Assembly: GCA_009823395.1 (NCBI GenBank)
Contig: CM020513.1
Span: forward strand, 1,050,001-1,114,000
Direction: 5' to 3'
Length of the DNA: 64,000 nt
Source of the DNA: Thamnaconus septentrionalis
Lineage: Eukaryota > Chordata > Actinopteri > Tetraodontiformes > Monacanthidae
In this document: piece by piece, positions 22,138-33,405 of the stretch
Position numbering within the stretch: the first letter of the stretch is position 1
Layout of the letters: each line of letters opens with the position of its first letter
Program-made: the position numbers and the translations under genes
The notes under the pieces: model-generated
Database searches by the model: none
The model's input: only the letters and a program-made list of their open reading frames with translations
What the model was told of the DNA's origin: nothing

Positions 22138-22972
22138 GCCCGGTTCACACCAGACGTGAACAGGCACGCGGCTTATGCCATTAATTTCAATGGAAGTGGA
22201 AGCGCCGCGAAGCGGAAGCGCCGCCGAAATTCGAGAGCGAGGCTCGAACTGGCCTCGACGGTCGGCAAGCGCTTCTGTTCAGCTGCTGTCTTTTTTTCAC
22301 TCCCGCTCGAGCTTTTTTTTTTTTTTTAAATCATTTTCATTATCGTCCATCTTGACTTCAAAAAAACTCTCTCTGTCTCTTCTCTTTCGGTCCTTACCCA
22401 TTTATTTGTCACACTCAAAACCAACCCCCCCGCCCCGTAGCCAGCCCGCTCTGTTGCTCATTTTCGTAGGTGTGTGTGTGTGTGTGTGTGTGTGTAGGTA
22501 GAAATAGAAACCCGCACTCTGGTGTCCATCTCAAGACCTCTTTAAAAATGATCTCACTGACCGGCATCTCTAGGATCAAACACAGACGTATTTTGATCAA
22601 GTCTTCCTCTGTGTGTGTGTGTATGTGCGCGTGTGCGTGTGCGTGCGTGCGTGTATTTGTTTAATCTCTCTCGCACCCTGATACAATGTACTGACAAATA
22701 TAGCATACAAATATGATCGAATTTGTCATTCGGTTTTTATTTTGAAATTAGTTTATTTTGAAAATTCACCGGATTTTCTCGTTTTTTTTAGCGACTTCCT
22801 GTACTATTGACTAGGATCGCTCGCGCACAAAATAGAGCAGACGCCGAAACGACAAATGCATGGCGCGAGCCGCGCGTCTGTTTGCGTCTGGTGTGAACCG
22901 CTACATTGATTAACATGGGCGCCGAATTGAAGTGCTCGGCGCTCCAGTGTGAACCGGGTGTTAGGATTTTTA
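22138..22972. mobile_element. TTCACAC-terminus TIR element
   Basis: The left end TAACGCCCGGTTCACAC and the reversed right end TAACACCCGGTTCACAC are inverted repeats with one mismatch. The interior includes CACCGGATTTTCTCG and GACTTCCTGT, also present in the repeats at 55200 and 57630, so these elements share a core. Two GT-type microsatellites (22471-22495 and 22606-22660) expanded inside it. No transposase frame and no clear target duplication. Confidence 0.65.
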
Positions 22973-23772
22973 TAGTTATTGTTGCTGTGCATGCAGGCAA
23001 AAAAAATGTTGCGGCTCCCTAATCTGCAACTCTGGCAGCCAAAGTGAGATCCAACAAGTCAATTATTGCGGGCGCACATTTTCAGCTTTGAACCATTATT
23101 CTTCCTAATTCCCAACGAGTCCCAAGATCCAGAGCACTTCATCGCTGCTTGACTCTTTGTGGTGGCGGCCGTGTTGTGTTGTGTCCTTAGTGTTTCTGGA
23201 GGGATTGTTGGAATAAACAACTGTTCGATTGCTCATAATCCCAAAGAAGAAAAATGAGATGCACGCAAGCAGTGGAGTCCCATTAATCTATTAATCAGTG
23301 TTGGCCTCCTTTAAGGCGAAGCGCCTTTTGCAGTTCATGTCAACACTCGTCAACGGTCTCGGCTCCGTCTCTCCCCCCTACATCCCTCTCTCCCTCCTTC
23401 TTTCTTCCATTCTCTATCAACCCCCCCAACCAGCCAACCACCGCCGTGGCACTGCAACCCCATTGACCTCACACTGCACAGAGGCAAGGGTAATAAGATT
23501 AACATTGCATGAGTGTGACTGTTGTTAGTGGGTGTCCTTGTGCACACAGCGCACGCACGCACGCACACACACATACACACACAAGCACGCACACATGCAC
23601 ACACAAACATGTAGCAGGCTGAGAGCACAGACGCTGCAGCTCCAGTGAGAGAGTGATAGTGAAATGAGAAGTAGGAGGAAGAGCAGAAGGAAGAGAGGGA
23701 GGAGTAATAATTGATCTTTTGCAAAGATCTATTATTTCCATACCCACAGCGACTGCACCCTGAAAAGGAAGA
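22973..23772. other. Unassigned sequence
   Basis: No recognised gene. It contains a CT-rich patch near 23380 and a CACG/CA microsatellite at about 23550-23610. Confidence 0.5.
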
Positions 23773-23777
23773 CATTT

Positions 23778-24157
23778 TGTTACGACCGGCTCGCGATGTT
23801 AAAAGGAGAGAGATCGTAACATAAAACCCTCAGGAGATTTTTTCACAAAGATCGATGTTGACGGTGCACTGTCACGAGGCGTACTGGCAGGGAGTTCAGT
23901 CGCCCCGAAGTGTCGAGAAGATGCTGTATAAGTAGACGGCTGTCCCGTGATTGGATGCGTGTGGTTGGTGAGCGGCAGACTGCAGGCGGGGTCGAGGGGT
24001 GGAAGCGGGACCGAGCTCGCCAATCAAATTTGGCGGGACAGCAGGCAGGGCAGCAGCGCACCAATCAGTGGGTGGCGGGGGAACACACCTGGATTTGCAT
24101 AACTCAAAACACAAAGTGATACAAAGGGAGGAGGCGAGACGGCCGGTGGCCGTAACA
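23778..24157 (+). mobile_element. Solo LTR, 380 bp, with perfect 5-bp duplication
   Basis: Begins TGTTACG and ends CGTAACA (TG...CA with inverted ends). CATTT flanks both sides (23773-23777 and 24158-24162). A TATA-like GCTGTATAAGTAG near 23926 suggests plus orientation. No internal coding sequence remains, so recombination between two LTRs probably removed the body. The 5-bp duplication fits a Ty3/Gypsy or related element. Confidence 0.85.
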
Positions 24158-24162
24158 CATTT

Positions 24163-24564
24163 GATTGTCAGAATTTGCCCAATGAAATGCTGAGTGCCAT
24201 GTGTGAAGCACATGGCACTCAAACACACTAACACCAGTACCACATATTCACATTCCCCTCTGTCATTGTGGTGAGTGTATGCATCACAATTAATCAACAC
24301 TTGAATATTTACACCATCCCCTACAGTCATACTGTATGTCTTGCAAGAAAACACAAGGCCTCTGTTTAGGCAAGTCAGGTTATTTATTCAGAGATACTCG
24401 TCCTTTACTTGTTTGCTGAGGGATTATCTTAGCTCCTGTCTCTCCCTCCACAATCACTGGGTCGGAACCAGAGCTGCTCTAATGTGGGGCTTGTTATAGG
24501 AAACACAAGTGCACAGGTGTGCTGATAGTGGAGTATACCATATGTGGTTCAGTAATCATTCAAT
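24163..24564. other. Unassigned sequence
   Basis: No recognised feature. A short inverted repeat CCATGTG...CACATGG near 24198-24218 could form a small hairpin. Confidence 0.4.
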
Positions 24565-24685
24565 TGGATGAATGAATGAAAATCTTTATTTTGAACAACA
24601 AACAAAACAAAATAACACAATTAATGAAAGCCACAGTATATCACACAAAAAACAACAATAAATAAAAAAAAAGGCGATCAAAAAA

Positions 24686-24786
24686 TACAATCACTGATCC
24701 TCTCAAGAATGCGATACAAAGAAACGTGATCATTGATCCTCTCAAGAATGTGATAAAAAAAAAATGTGATCATTGATCCTCTCAAA
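24686..24786. repeat. Short tandem array in a LINE 3' UTR
   Basis: The text CACTGATCCTCTCAAGAATG, then ATTGATCCTCTCAAGAATGT and ATTGATCCTCTCAAAAACAT recur at about 48-bp spacing, three units in all. Confidence 0.75.
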
Positions 24787-25091
24787 AACATTCAAAAAGG
24801 ATTAGGAAGAACTAAGTGCTTATTTACTCCTACCCCCTTAATTATAAAATAATCATGCTCCACATAAACCATTTCAATTAAAAAAAAATGTAACATCCTG
24901 TGATATAGAATTGCATATGATATAATCCCATAATATCCTCAAACACAGTCATTACATGTGCATTACATATACATGTATGCAATTAAATATATACATGTAT
25001 ATTACCCACTTAACTATATATAACCCATATAAACTACCCACGTGCTATATATCAACTAGGCATTATAGGACTATTCATTACTGATCTGATT

Positions 25092-25142
25092 TGTCATATC
25101 CACAACTGGCCAGGCCTGGTTCTGTTGCAGATTCTCCTCCCC

Positions 25143-25177
<35 letters not shown>

Positions 25178-25637
25178 TTCCATCTTTCTCCAGGGGCAGG
25201 TCTTAGGTGCAGGCAGCTGCAGATTGTCACACACCTGACGCTCTTCAGCCTCATCAACCCTCTGCTTTAAAAGCCCCGTTCTCCAGCCACTCCCTGCCAG
25301 ATCGTTGCATTTATCTCAAGCGGTAACTCCTCAGGATGTCTGGCTAAAGTGCTTCTTAAAATCCTTTTAGATCCGAGTTTCTAGTTTATTTAGTCGTAGG
25401 ATTTTCATGCCTGGTTTTTCCTCCCAGGAACACTCTCCTTCTCTGCATGCTGCCTCCCTGGACCTGCTCCTGTTTCAAGACTCCCCTGAGCCTCCGTCGA
25501 CCTCCTCCCACTTCTCTCCTGGCCTCACCCCTGTGCTCCAATGCCTGTCTAACAGCAACAAAATAAACAGTCAAGAGTCTGCTGCTGCTCTGAGTCTGTG
25601 CCTTGGTCCAACCTTCTCCCTCCACCTGATTGTCACA
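25092..25637 (+). mobile_element. Solo LTR, 546 bp, inside the LINE 3' UTR
   Basis: Begins TGTCATATCC and ends GATTGTCACA. TGATT flanks both sides (25087-25091 and 25638-25642), a perfect 5-bp duplication. It has a TTTAAAAG promoter-like box near 25267 and AATAAAC near 25560 close to its 3' end, giving plus orientation. A (GT)n microsatellite sits at 25145-25170. Likely Ty3/Gypsy type. It is younger than the LINE it interrupts. Confidence 0.85.
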
Positions 25638-25648
25638 TGATTACTTAA

Positions 25649-25989
25649 AGCAGCTATAGGTAACTTTTCGACTATAAAATTATGATTCCAAACTCAATAA
25701 AGCGGTAGATAAATGATTAATAGGATCAATGGTGCCGCCTCGGCAGCGAGAGAGGGGGGTTGTGCTGGCTGTAACTGCACTGCCGGACGAACCACTTTAC
25801 GGCAACGCCACACGCTTATTTAGAGGCAGTCTTACATACTACTATTACAAATACATAAGATTGTAAATTGATGGAATGGAACCCAAAAAGTAACCTCGAT
25901 GAAAGACGAAGTAATAAAAGTGTTGAACATTTGCTACGATGTTATTGTCGTAGCAAACTCGTAGCAAGCTCAAGTTACCTAGAGCTGCT
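25649..25989. mobile_element. TTAA-flanked MITE, 341 bp
   Basis: TTAA precedes AGCAGCTATAGGTAACTT on the left and follows the inverted AAGTTACCTAGAGCTGCT on the right (TTAA at 25645-25648 and 25990-25993). The 18-bp inverted ends differ by one base. A TTAA target is typical of piggyBac and Kolobok elements. No coding sequence. Confidence 0.85.
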
Positions 25990-26039
25990 TTAACTAACTC
26001 GACAACAACTCAATTAACAATCCTCTTCCTCCACTCGGT

Positions 26040-27285
26040 AACAGGCAAGGTAAGGTACCGTTTATACATAATTTTGAACTGTACAATGCTATTGCTTTGC
26101 TTGAATTTGAGATTCAGACCTTTCCATAAATTGACCCCACAGATTGTGATACATTGACTCTTCATTGTAGTGTGAAAATTAAGTTTTCTTAAATTAAGAT
26201 CCCCTCTTAAATTGTAAATGCCACCCCTGCCCCGTCATAATCCCTTGAAATTGACCATATCCAGCAAGTTCAATGTCTTTAACTGTTAAAAAAAAGAGAG
26301 AGAGAGAGAGTTTGTATGTGCCTGAGAAGCTACATTGTTAACAATTCTTATTGCTCTCTTTTGCAGAATGACCAATGGTTGTAAGTTACTTTTGTATCTG
26401 TTACCCCAGATCTCCAGACAATAATTAAGATATGGAAAAACTAGTGAACAATACAGAAAGTACAAAGCCCTCTGATTTAGAATTAGTCTTGTTTTTACCA
26501 GGAAAGAAACACTTTTTGCCAGCTTAACTCTAATATATGAAATGGGGTTTCCAGCTGATTTTGTGGTATAGTATCACACCAAGAAATTTAATTTCATACA
26601 CTCTTTCTAGTGTTATATTATCTATCATTGCAATAACTTGTTCGTCTATTTTACAACGAAAACAGGGTTTTCAATGTTTTTAAGTCAGATTTAGTGACAG
26701 TTTGTTCCTGTCAAACCACTGTTTTTAATTTATTTAATTCTGATGTGATCACCCTCAAAAGCAGCTGCAGATTGTCCCCAGAAAAAAAAGATATTTGTAT
26801 CTTCAGCAAATAAAACAAATTTTAAGATATTTTATACTTTACGTATATCATTTATGGATGGAATTAACAGTTTTGGTCCCAAAATTGATCGCTGGGGAAC
26901 CCCACACTTGATATTCATGAGTGCTGACTTGTGTACACCCCACTTCACAAATTGCTGCCTGTCTATCAAATAGCTCCTCATCCAGATCAGCCCTATCCCT
27001 TTAATTCCATACCATTCTAATTTATCTAGTAATAAATCACTAATAATAGTATCAAAGTTTTTTTTTTAAGTAAATATATATTATATAATAAATATGCCCA
27101 AAATATATGATCATAGCATATATTTTGGTATCTATACAATTAATGATTTCTTCAATTAATTCCATTAGTGCTAATGCTGTCCTTCTATTTTCAGCAAATT
27201 AGTCTATTCAATGAATGAGTCTAGTCTTGTGTTGAATAATTTTTCCAGAATTTTTGAGAACTGAGGAAACAATATCTCAGACTTT
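26040..27285 (-). pseudogene. LINE reverse transcriptase, decayed
   Basis: In minus order: LFSKILEKLFNTRLDSFIE, then FDTIISDLLLDKLEWYGIKG, SYLIDRQQFVKWG, a GVPQRSILGPKL block (RT motif B, usual form PQGS), the YxDD region in broken frame, and LILNQRALYFLYCSLVFPYL followed by LQKRAIRIVNNV. This is the standard order for CR1/L2-like RTs. Multiple stops and frameshifts, and an R for G in PQRS, show it is inactive. The endonuclease half is absent. Confidence 0.8.
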
Positions 27286-27306
27286 TTGTAATTGGCCCAA
27301 TTGTAA

Positions 27307-27603
27307 TTGAAGCTGAAGTTCAAAACTACTGGGTTCCTATCAGACGGGGGTTACAAATGCCTTACCCACGGGTATCATCTGCACCAGCAGGAGAGTTTGT
27401 CCGTGCGGGAGAAACGAGAACCCAAAGGCCTGAGTAAGATCAGACTACAGCCAGCTGGGAGGGGCACGAGACTGGAGGTTGATGCCAGCTCTGAACCAAA
27501 GGCTTTGCTTCCCTGCCGAGATTGCCACTACAAACCTCAGATTCACATCTTCGAGACACAAAAGAGAGCCATGCTAAGGTGGTGTCAGGGGATTTGTACA
27601 TAG
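27307..27603 (+). other. Unrecognised 98-codon open frame
   Basis: A plus-strand frame with a mixed, non-repetitive composition, including a CRDCHYKPQIHIF segment and ending RWCQGICT. I do not recognise the family. It lies just upstream of the LINE 5' breakpoint on the opposite strand. It could be an exon-like fragment, part of an unrecognised repeat, or chance. Confidence 0.25.
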
Positions 27604-28568
27604 ACCCTGACCACCCCCAGTTCTCAACCTCGCCCCACTCACCACAGTTCCTACTTGGAAACACCGCTGGTACTTCCTACTAACCTCTCAGGTAAACAAA
27701 CTATTCAAGGGAATGTAACACTTAGTCCTAAACAGAACTGTACGATTTATTTTTTGTTGAATCGTTCAATCATGTACTAATCTGGTTCAGGAAGTTTAAC
27801 CACCCAGAGAGTCCAGGAACCAGCTCAGGATTTGACTTCTATGTGATCAATTAATCCATATGGCCCAACTGATTACATATTACAAAAAGTAGATCAAAGA
27901 ACAAGATGAATAGATTTGAATTCTGTTCAAGGTTTTCCACTTCTTTCCTCTCATCCAGGCCCACAAGAAGCCCTTTGCATTGAGGATGAAATCACCACGG
28001 TAGATCACTTTAGCCCCAATTCCACTGGCCAAAAAACGTGGTGTTTTTGCAAATAATTGGCATTTGGTGGTGGTGGAATCTGCTCATCGAGCCGCGCTGT
28101 TGCGCGACAAAACGATTGGCTCCGCACCAATCGGCTTGCGATGGAATTGGAACACCCGGGACAACACCTTTTTTACCTGCCGCACGGGGTGACGTTGCGT
28201 GTCACATGCGCTAAATCATAATATCGCGCCAGTCGCTGCGTATATCAAGTACTGATGCAAAAGTTTTCGATCACGTTCCATTAGCGCTCGATAATTGTTC
28301 ATTGTCCTGTTTTGCTCGCTGCTCGCGCACAAATTGGACCAGACGCCGAAACAATCGCTGCACGGCGGGAAGCGGCCGCGGAGGTGCGCGCCACTTCAAG
28401 TCTGGCGTGAACGACGTCATCGTTCCAATACAGTCAAAAGTGGCCAACAACTAAGAACACTGGCCACCGCCGGACTCTTGCATTCTGTAGCACTTCATCA
28501 TGCGATCTCAGCGCGATGACGTCAGCAGACACGCAGCGGTGAAAGCGGAGGGAGAGGGGTCTGTCTGC
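27604..28568. other. Unassigned sequence
   Basis: No clear gene. The 28310-28420 part resembles the GC-rich end of the GATTAATCG/TTCACAC repeats (CTCGCGCACAAA...GACGCCGAAAC and GGCGTGAACGACG), so an isolated end of that family is probable there. Confidence 0.4.
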
Positions 28569-28628
28569 AGGACCTGCACTGTCAGGACCCCGCCTGCACT
28601 GAGAGGTCCACCTGCACTGTCAGGACCG
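28569..28628. repeat. Short GACCTGCACTGTCAGGACC tandem repeat
   Basis: About three imperfect units of CCTGCACTGTCAGGACC-like sequence. The middle unit reads CCTGCACTGAGAGGTCC. Confidence 0.75.
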
Positions 28629-29029
28629 GAAGTTTAGATTATTACATATACATGATTGATTTAAAAATATTAAAAAGTGGGAGATCATCGCAAGACAAAC
28701 ATTTCAATGGTTGTTTGTGTCGATAAAAATCCACCTCATAAAACACAGGGTACACAAAGTTAGATACCAGGAGTAGATCATAATCAGAAAATACAATAGA
28801 AATCGAAAGCTTGTTCTTACGGAAGCACATTGCATTCACTAAATAAAAAAGACTTACGCACCAGGATCTTGTCTTTTCTAGCAATTATGAGATCAGGATC
28901 TTGTAATTATGAGATCTTTTATGAGATTTTACTATTATTAGTATGATGAATGAAAGATACATCATGAGATGCTTACGGGGACACATCATCAGTGATGTTC
29001 CTGAGTTCATCGGGCGTTTCGGACCCAGC

Positions 29030-30169
29030 CTAGGGTTGATCATTCCCTGGCTTGTGTCCCAGTAGCGATGGCCCACAGATCGCTCCTCCTGATCCATAGT
29101 CACCTGGAGGCTCTCTCTGCCGCTTCCATGGAGGACTTGATGGCTTTCCGTTTCTCGGCCCCAGTGATGCCAAGTTGTGTAAGCACCTTGCACAATGAGT
29201 GGCCAGCAAAGCCCCTGCACCCACCTCAATGGGCTTGCACCGTGCCTTCCAACCTCCTCGGTGGCATTGCTCGACCAGTTCCTGGTACTTTGACCGCTTC
29301 CGCTCATTTGCCTCCTCTATGCGATCCTCCCAGGGAACTGTCAGTTCTAACATGAGCACCTGCCTTGAAGAGACGGACGATAGCACGATGTCAGGCCTCA
29401 GGGAAGTTGTTGTGATCTGGTCGAGAAACTTGAGCTGCTTGCCAAGGTCAACCCGGAGATCCCAGTCCACCGCTGAGGTGAGGAGGCCAGCTGCTGGTTT
29501 GGACTGTGACTGTGGCTGCTCCCCAGCCCTGACAAAGGCGATGTTTCTCTTTCCAAGTTGGAGCTTGCGGCTGTTGTTTTTAACCACGGCTTTAGAGATG
29601 GTTTCAGCAACAGTCTTCAGCACATGGTCGTGCCGCCAACGGCAACGGCCCTCCCCAAGGGCTTTTGAACAGCTGCTTAGGATGTGCTTCAGGGAGCCTT
29701 TCCTGGAGCACAGGGCGCAAGCTGGAGAGTCACCCAAACCCCAGAGATGGAGATTGGCTGGGCTGGGCAGAACATCATGAACAGCACGAACCAAGAACCC
29801 GATGCGCTGTGGGTCTGCCTTCCCGATCTCAGACCAGGTCACCTTCCTCTCCAGCACACCCTCCCACTTTGTCCATGCTCCTGCTGCTGCATGCTTGGCC
29901 ACCATCCTGCTGGTCCGTTCCTCCTCGACCCCTGCCCGCACCTCCCTCAGGACTAGCTGTTGTTTGTCCTTGCCATGTGCCTTCTTGTAGCAGGGTTGAG
30001 GGAACGCTCCCAGCCCAGCTCGACCCGTTGCCACCGTGCCCACCAGAGCCCTGTGTCTCAGCCAAGACTCAGCTACCTCCAAACCATCTTGGGCCCTCCA
30101 CTTCCTACCAGTTCTCACCATGATGCCCGCTGATGCTACCTTAGAGTCCTTGGAGTCCCGATAGAGCAA
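29030..30169 (-). pseudogene. RLE LINE C-terminal region: thumb, CCHC and RLE endonuclease
   Basis: A 379-codon open frame, the longest RLE-LINE frame here. It contains the zinc motif CALCSRKGSLKHILSSC (C-x2-C-x7-H-x4-C), then SLRPDIVLSS followed by LMLELTVPWEDRIEEANERK, the PD...E-L-T core of the restriction-like nuclease. Upstream text such as RIGFLVRAVHDVLPSPANLH is the conserved linker before the zinc motif. The last 60 or so residues drift from the family, where a frameshift moves the C terminus to another frame (29307 downward). It nicks target DNA in intact elements. Confidence 0.8.
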
Positions 30170-30925
30170 AGCCTCTCTTGTGCGAGAGACCCTGAACTCC
30201 TCATTAAGGCTGCTGAATGGGAGCTGGAGTTTGTTGGCCTTTCCATACAGGGCTGCACTGCATAGGCTACATGGGAAGCCAATCCATCTACGAAGTTATC
30301 CGCTGATCTTCCTCTCTAGAGTCTCTACTGTCAACAAGGGCACCTCGTACACCAACAGAGGCCAGAGTACTTGGGGTTAGACGCCCTGCTGGTAAATCCA
30401 CGCCTTAAACTTGCCAGGTAAGCCAGACTTGTCTACCGCCGAGAGCCACGTCTCCAGCTCCTTGATGGTGATTTGGATTGATACGGAATCCCTGAGGCTA
30501 CAGTCGAAGGTCTTTCCCAGGCTCTTGACCGGTTTCTCTGTGATAGATGGGATTGCCGAGCCATTCACGAAGAAGCAAAACCTGTCAGCCACTTTTCCCT
30601 TCTTCAACACCATTGCTCTGGATTTAGCTGGTTTGAAGCTCATTCTTGCCCAGGATATGAGCTTTTCCAGTCCCTGAAGTATCCATCTCCCACCAGGCAC
30701 AGATGTCGTGGTGACGGTGAGATCGTCCATAAAGGCTCTGATGGGTGGCTGCCGGATGCCAGACCTGGACAGAGGACCTCTGCACTCCCTTTCAGCTGCC
30801 TTGACTACCATATTCCAGGGTGAAGAGGCTAACTGAGATGGTACACCCAGTGATAATGCCCTTTTTGAGCCTGTGCCAGTCAGATGTTGAGCTCCCAGAA
30901 GTGACTCTGAGCCTGAACTTTCCGT
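30170..30925 (-). pseudogene. RLE LINE reverse transcriptase palm region
   Basis: Minus-strand text includes GIITGCTISV (RT motif B equivalent), then IRAFMDDLTVTTTSVPG, whose FMDD carries the two catalytic aspartates (codons near 30727-30722), and KPAKSRAMVLKKGKV and EKPVKSLGKTFDCSLRD downstream. A stop after about 30377 and further frame changes separate it from the C-terminal frame. The DD pair is intact but the gene is broken. Confidence 0.8.
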
Positions 30926-30930
30926 AGTAA

Positions 30931-31787
30931 TTTTAATTTAAGATTTTCTTTTAGTTATTTCACTTGACTTTGTTCAAATGAAGAATTTTAATAATGATGA
31001 TAATATCAAATTGTAGAATTAGTAAGAGTCTGGACTGATCTGAGCTTTTTTATGCATATCATTATTATTATTATTGTTATTATTATTTACATTATACAAC
31101 CATAACAGGCTGGATTCCATTGGCATTATCCCATGATGAAACTCTGAAAAGAAAAAGAGAGTGGCAGCTTGAAGCAGAGCTCCACTTTACTCCTGTTCAT
31201 TTAACAGATTTCTTGCCTTTTTTAACGTTTCATCAGGTTAAAATGACAAGCCATCCCCTCATTTGCAGAGAGAAATCATTCGGAGGAAGTGATAACAAAT
31301 GTGTGTGCAATAAGCGCTCTGTCTTTAATCGAGCAGGCAGCAGTCTGAACCTGCTGAGCCACAAGAAGTTTGGACCAAAAAAATCCCCTGATAGGCTCCA
31401 ATTGGTCGAGGATAACAAATAATAATCATCCTCATGCATTCAGTTGGTGGTTTGGCCTCAAATCAGCTTCTATTTATTAATTTATCACAAGGAGGCACGA
31501 GCACTCACAAGTCACCCCCTCTCCTCTCACCTGAGGGGGTGACCTCAGGTGGGGGGGCCACCTGGTTACACTGCCACTTCAGTCACCTTATGGCTGAGGA
31601 AAGTGCACTGACACTGACAATCCACACTGCGGGGGGAGGAGGGTCAAGTCTGAAAAGGATGAGCGCATGTGTCAGCCAACTGTGTGTGTGTGAGTGAGTG
31701 AGTGAGTGTGTGCCTGAACAGGCTGAGGGCAGACGTGCCTTGACAAGATCTGGGCTGAGGCCTCGATGAGGCGCTCTGGGATGAGCT

Positions 31788-31819
<32 letters not shown>

Positions 31820-31972
31820 TGTGCAGTCATGGGACTGGTTGCACTCATTCACCCCGGGCTGCAGATGGAAACAGTGGTGTTGTGGCTGGTTGCTGCTTCG
31901 CTACTTTGCTACTTCAACCTCAGTGACACTGCAGCCACTTTCACAGTGACTGTTACATTACGTGCATATATA
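30931..31972. other. Unassigned sequence
   Basis: AT-rich at first, with an ATT-type run near 31060. Plus frames at 31120-31422 and 31434-31697 have no family resemblance. A (GT)n microsatellite is at 31785-31816 and a GA/GT run at about 31682-31712. Confidence 0.45.
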
Positions 31973-32112
31973 GGCATTTTTCTACTAGCCCTGCGCGGCT
32001 AGTGCCAGCCGTTCACGGTATGGGACAGCTCGGTTGAAAGGTATTTCCATAAGCCTGAGCAGTACCTGAGCGTGGGCGGAGTCACGGTTGCAAGGCGAAC
32101 CGAAGGTCCTTG
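31973..32112 (-). mobile_element. Isolated right end of the Harbinger-like family
   Basis: Reversed, this matches the last 130 bp of the element at 15925-17182, including TTCGCCTTGCAACCGTGACT-like text, CCGCCCACGCTCAGGTA, TGGAAATACCTTTCAACCGA and the GGCTGGCACTAGCC region. The rest of the element is absent, so a deletion or truncated insertion is implied. Confidence 0.7.
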
Positions 32113-32113
32113 G

Positions 32114-32117
<4 letters not shown>

Positions 32118-32159
<42 letters not shown>

Positions 32160-32166
32160 TCTCTCT
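32118..32166. repeat. (CT)n microsatellite
   Basis: CT run with one ACT interruption, directly after the Harbinger-like end. Confidence 0.9.
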
Positions 32167-32487
32167 CGGAAAATATTCATAAGTTTCCCTTGTGGCTTTG
32201 TGGTCTGTCCAGGCTCCAGATGACTGAAGTATCTCTGTCCGCTTCAGATGCCCATCAACGAGACTCTGGGCACACCAGCCCGCCGCCGTGGTTCTAACTC
32301 CACCCGTCCACTGCCGTGGTTCTCTGACTCCACCCGCCTGCCAGGTGTTGTTCATCACGTGTTGTAGTGATGCTGTCAGAGGCAGTATGATGAGCTCTCC
32401 TCCTGATGGAACAGCCGAGGTGACCACTTCAGCTGTTTGCACAGAAACGCACAGTTCATGCAAAAAGCCCGCCCCCCCCTCCAAAAA
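32167..32487. other. Unassigned sequence
   Basis: Contains a near-duplicate of TCTAACTCCACCCG-type text (TTCTAACTCCACCCGTCCAC and TCTGACTCCACCCGCCTGCC, about 30 bp apart). No gene. Confidence 0.4.
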
Positions 32488-32492
32488 ATATA

Positions 32493-32544
<52 letters not shown>
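32488..32544. repeat. (TA)n microsatellite
   Basis: TA run with one TGTA interruption near its left end. Confidence 0.92.
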
Positions 32545-32547
<3 letters not shown>

Positions 32548-32548
32548 T

Positions 32549-33070
32549 AGGTTTGTCAGTCAATTTAAATTTTAATCGCGATTAATTGCATAGTGTCCTG
32601 AATTAACCCGTGATTAATCAAAAATTAATTGCAAATGTTTTACCCTGCTCTATATGTAACTTGACAAGATATTTATTGTGTTTCTTATACTCTAGGAAAA
32701 TTTGGAGCGGACAATAATAATTCCTTGGTGGAAATATTTTATTTCTATTTTAATCGGAACATTCCAAAACGATTACATACTTATACTGTCCAGATACTCT
32801 CCAGAAAAAAAAAAACACCTCAAACCTTAAGGTATTCTCAAGCCATTATCGCGTTTGTCAATTGCGGTATTTTATTTTGAAAATTAACCAAATTCTCTTG
32901 TGTTTCTTTGAGTGACTTCCTGTCCAGCTTGACGCGGATTGCTCGCAGCTCACGCACAAAATAGACCGCTGCACGGCCCTAGCCGTGAATGATGCCATTG
33001 GCTGACAAGGTCACCAAAAGGAAGAAGGCTCATTCCGTGGGTATTCGTGGCGTTCCGCGGCAGGTGTGAG
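32549..33070 (+). mobile_element. GATTAATCG/TTCACAC dispersed repeat, copy b
   Basis: Starts AGGTTTGTCAGTCAATTT, has AATCGCGATTAATTGCATAG, then TATTTATTGTGTTTCTTATA, and ends in GTTCCGCGGCAGGTGTGAG. It is uninterrupted at the point (TATACTCTAGGAAAATTTGG near 32683) where copy c has been split by a hAT-like element, so it serves as the empty-site reference. Confidence 0.65.
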
Positions 33071-33405
33071 TCCACTTACACTACTTCACTTATACACACT
33101 ACTACTACCACTACAAATATTTATTTTACATATCATAAAGTGTGTGTGTGTGTGTATTACATTTTCTCTATATACACACACACCTCATCATCAGCTCTTC
33201 AGAGAGGTGAGAGTCGCTCTGATGCCAGAAACTGCAGATATAATACATATCGATACGAAGATATCAAAACTTTCGATCTCGACTTGAATGTCCCAGAATC
33301 AATCCTCATATTGTAATATCGATCCCAAAGCTGGTTTGTATGAGTTATTATTCCATTAGTACCTACTCGAGGGGCTGCTAGTGATTCACAGGAGGCGTCA
33401 CCAAT
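33071..33405 (-). other. Possible Gypsy leader remnant
   Basis: On the minus strand, immediately after the LTR end, TTGGTGACGCCTCC could be a primer-binding site and the rest an untranslated leader. No gag frame follows. (GT)n and CA runs occur at 33139-33185. Confidence 0.35.

Larger units (their letters stand above)
24565..27290 (-). mobile_element. 5'-truncated jockey-superfamily LINE (CR1/L2-like), interrupted
   Basis: In minus sense RT coding text (27285-26040) is followed by a 3' UTR that ends AAAATAAAGATTTT and a CATT-type tail at 24565. The 3' UTR holds three tandem variants of GATCCTCTCAAGAATG-type sequence near 24690-24790. A solo LTR (25092-25637) and a TTAA-flanked MITE (25649-25989) interrupt the 3' UTR. 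The part upstream of RT is missing. Confidence 0.8.
28935..30930 (-). mobile_element. RLE-type LINE (R2/NeSL-like), 5'-truncated
   Basis: In minus order there is an RT palm fragment, a thumb region, a CCHC zinc motif and a restriction-enzyme-like endonuclease (RLE). That C-terminal endonuclease placement is the layout of the site-targeting R2/NeSL-style LINEs rather than of APE-type LINEs. A related element lies in plus orientation at 62395-64000. The exact clade was not determined. The 5' half of the RT is missing. Confidence 0.75.

Noticed and set aside
24686..24786. CRISPR-like regularly spaced repeats
   Set aside because: Only three imperfect units in a LINE 3' UTR of a vertebrate genome; there is no CRISPR context.
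29199..30123. Long plus-strand open frames over the RLE LINE
   Set aside because: They are antisense shadows; the minus frame carries the zinc and nuclease motifs.
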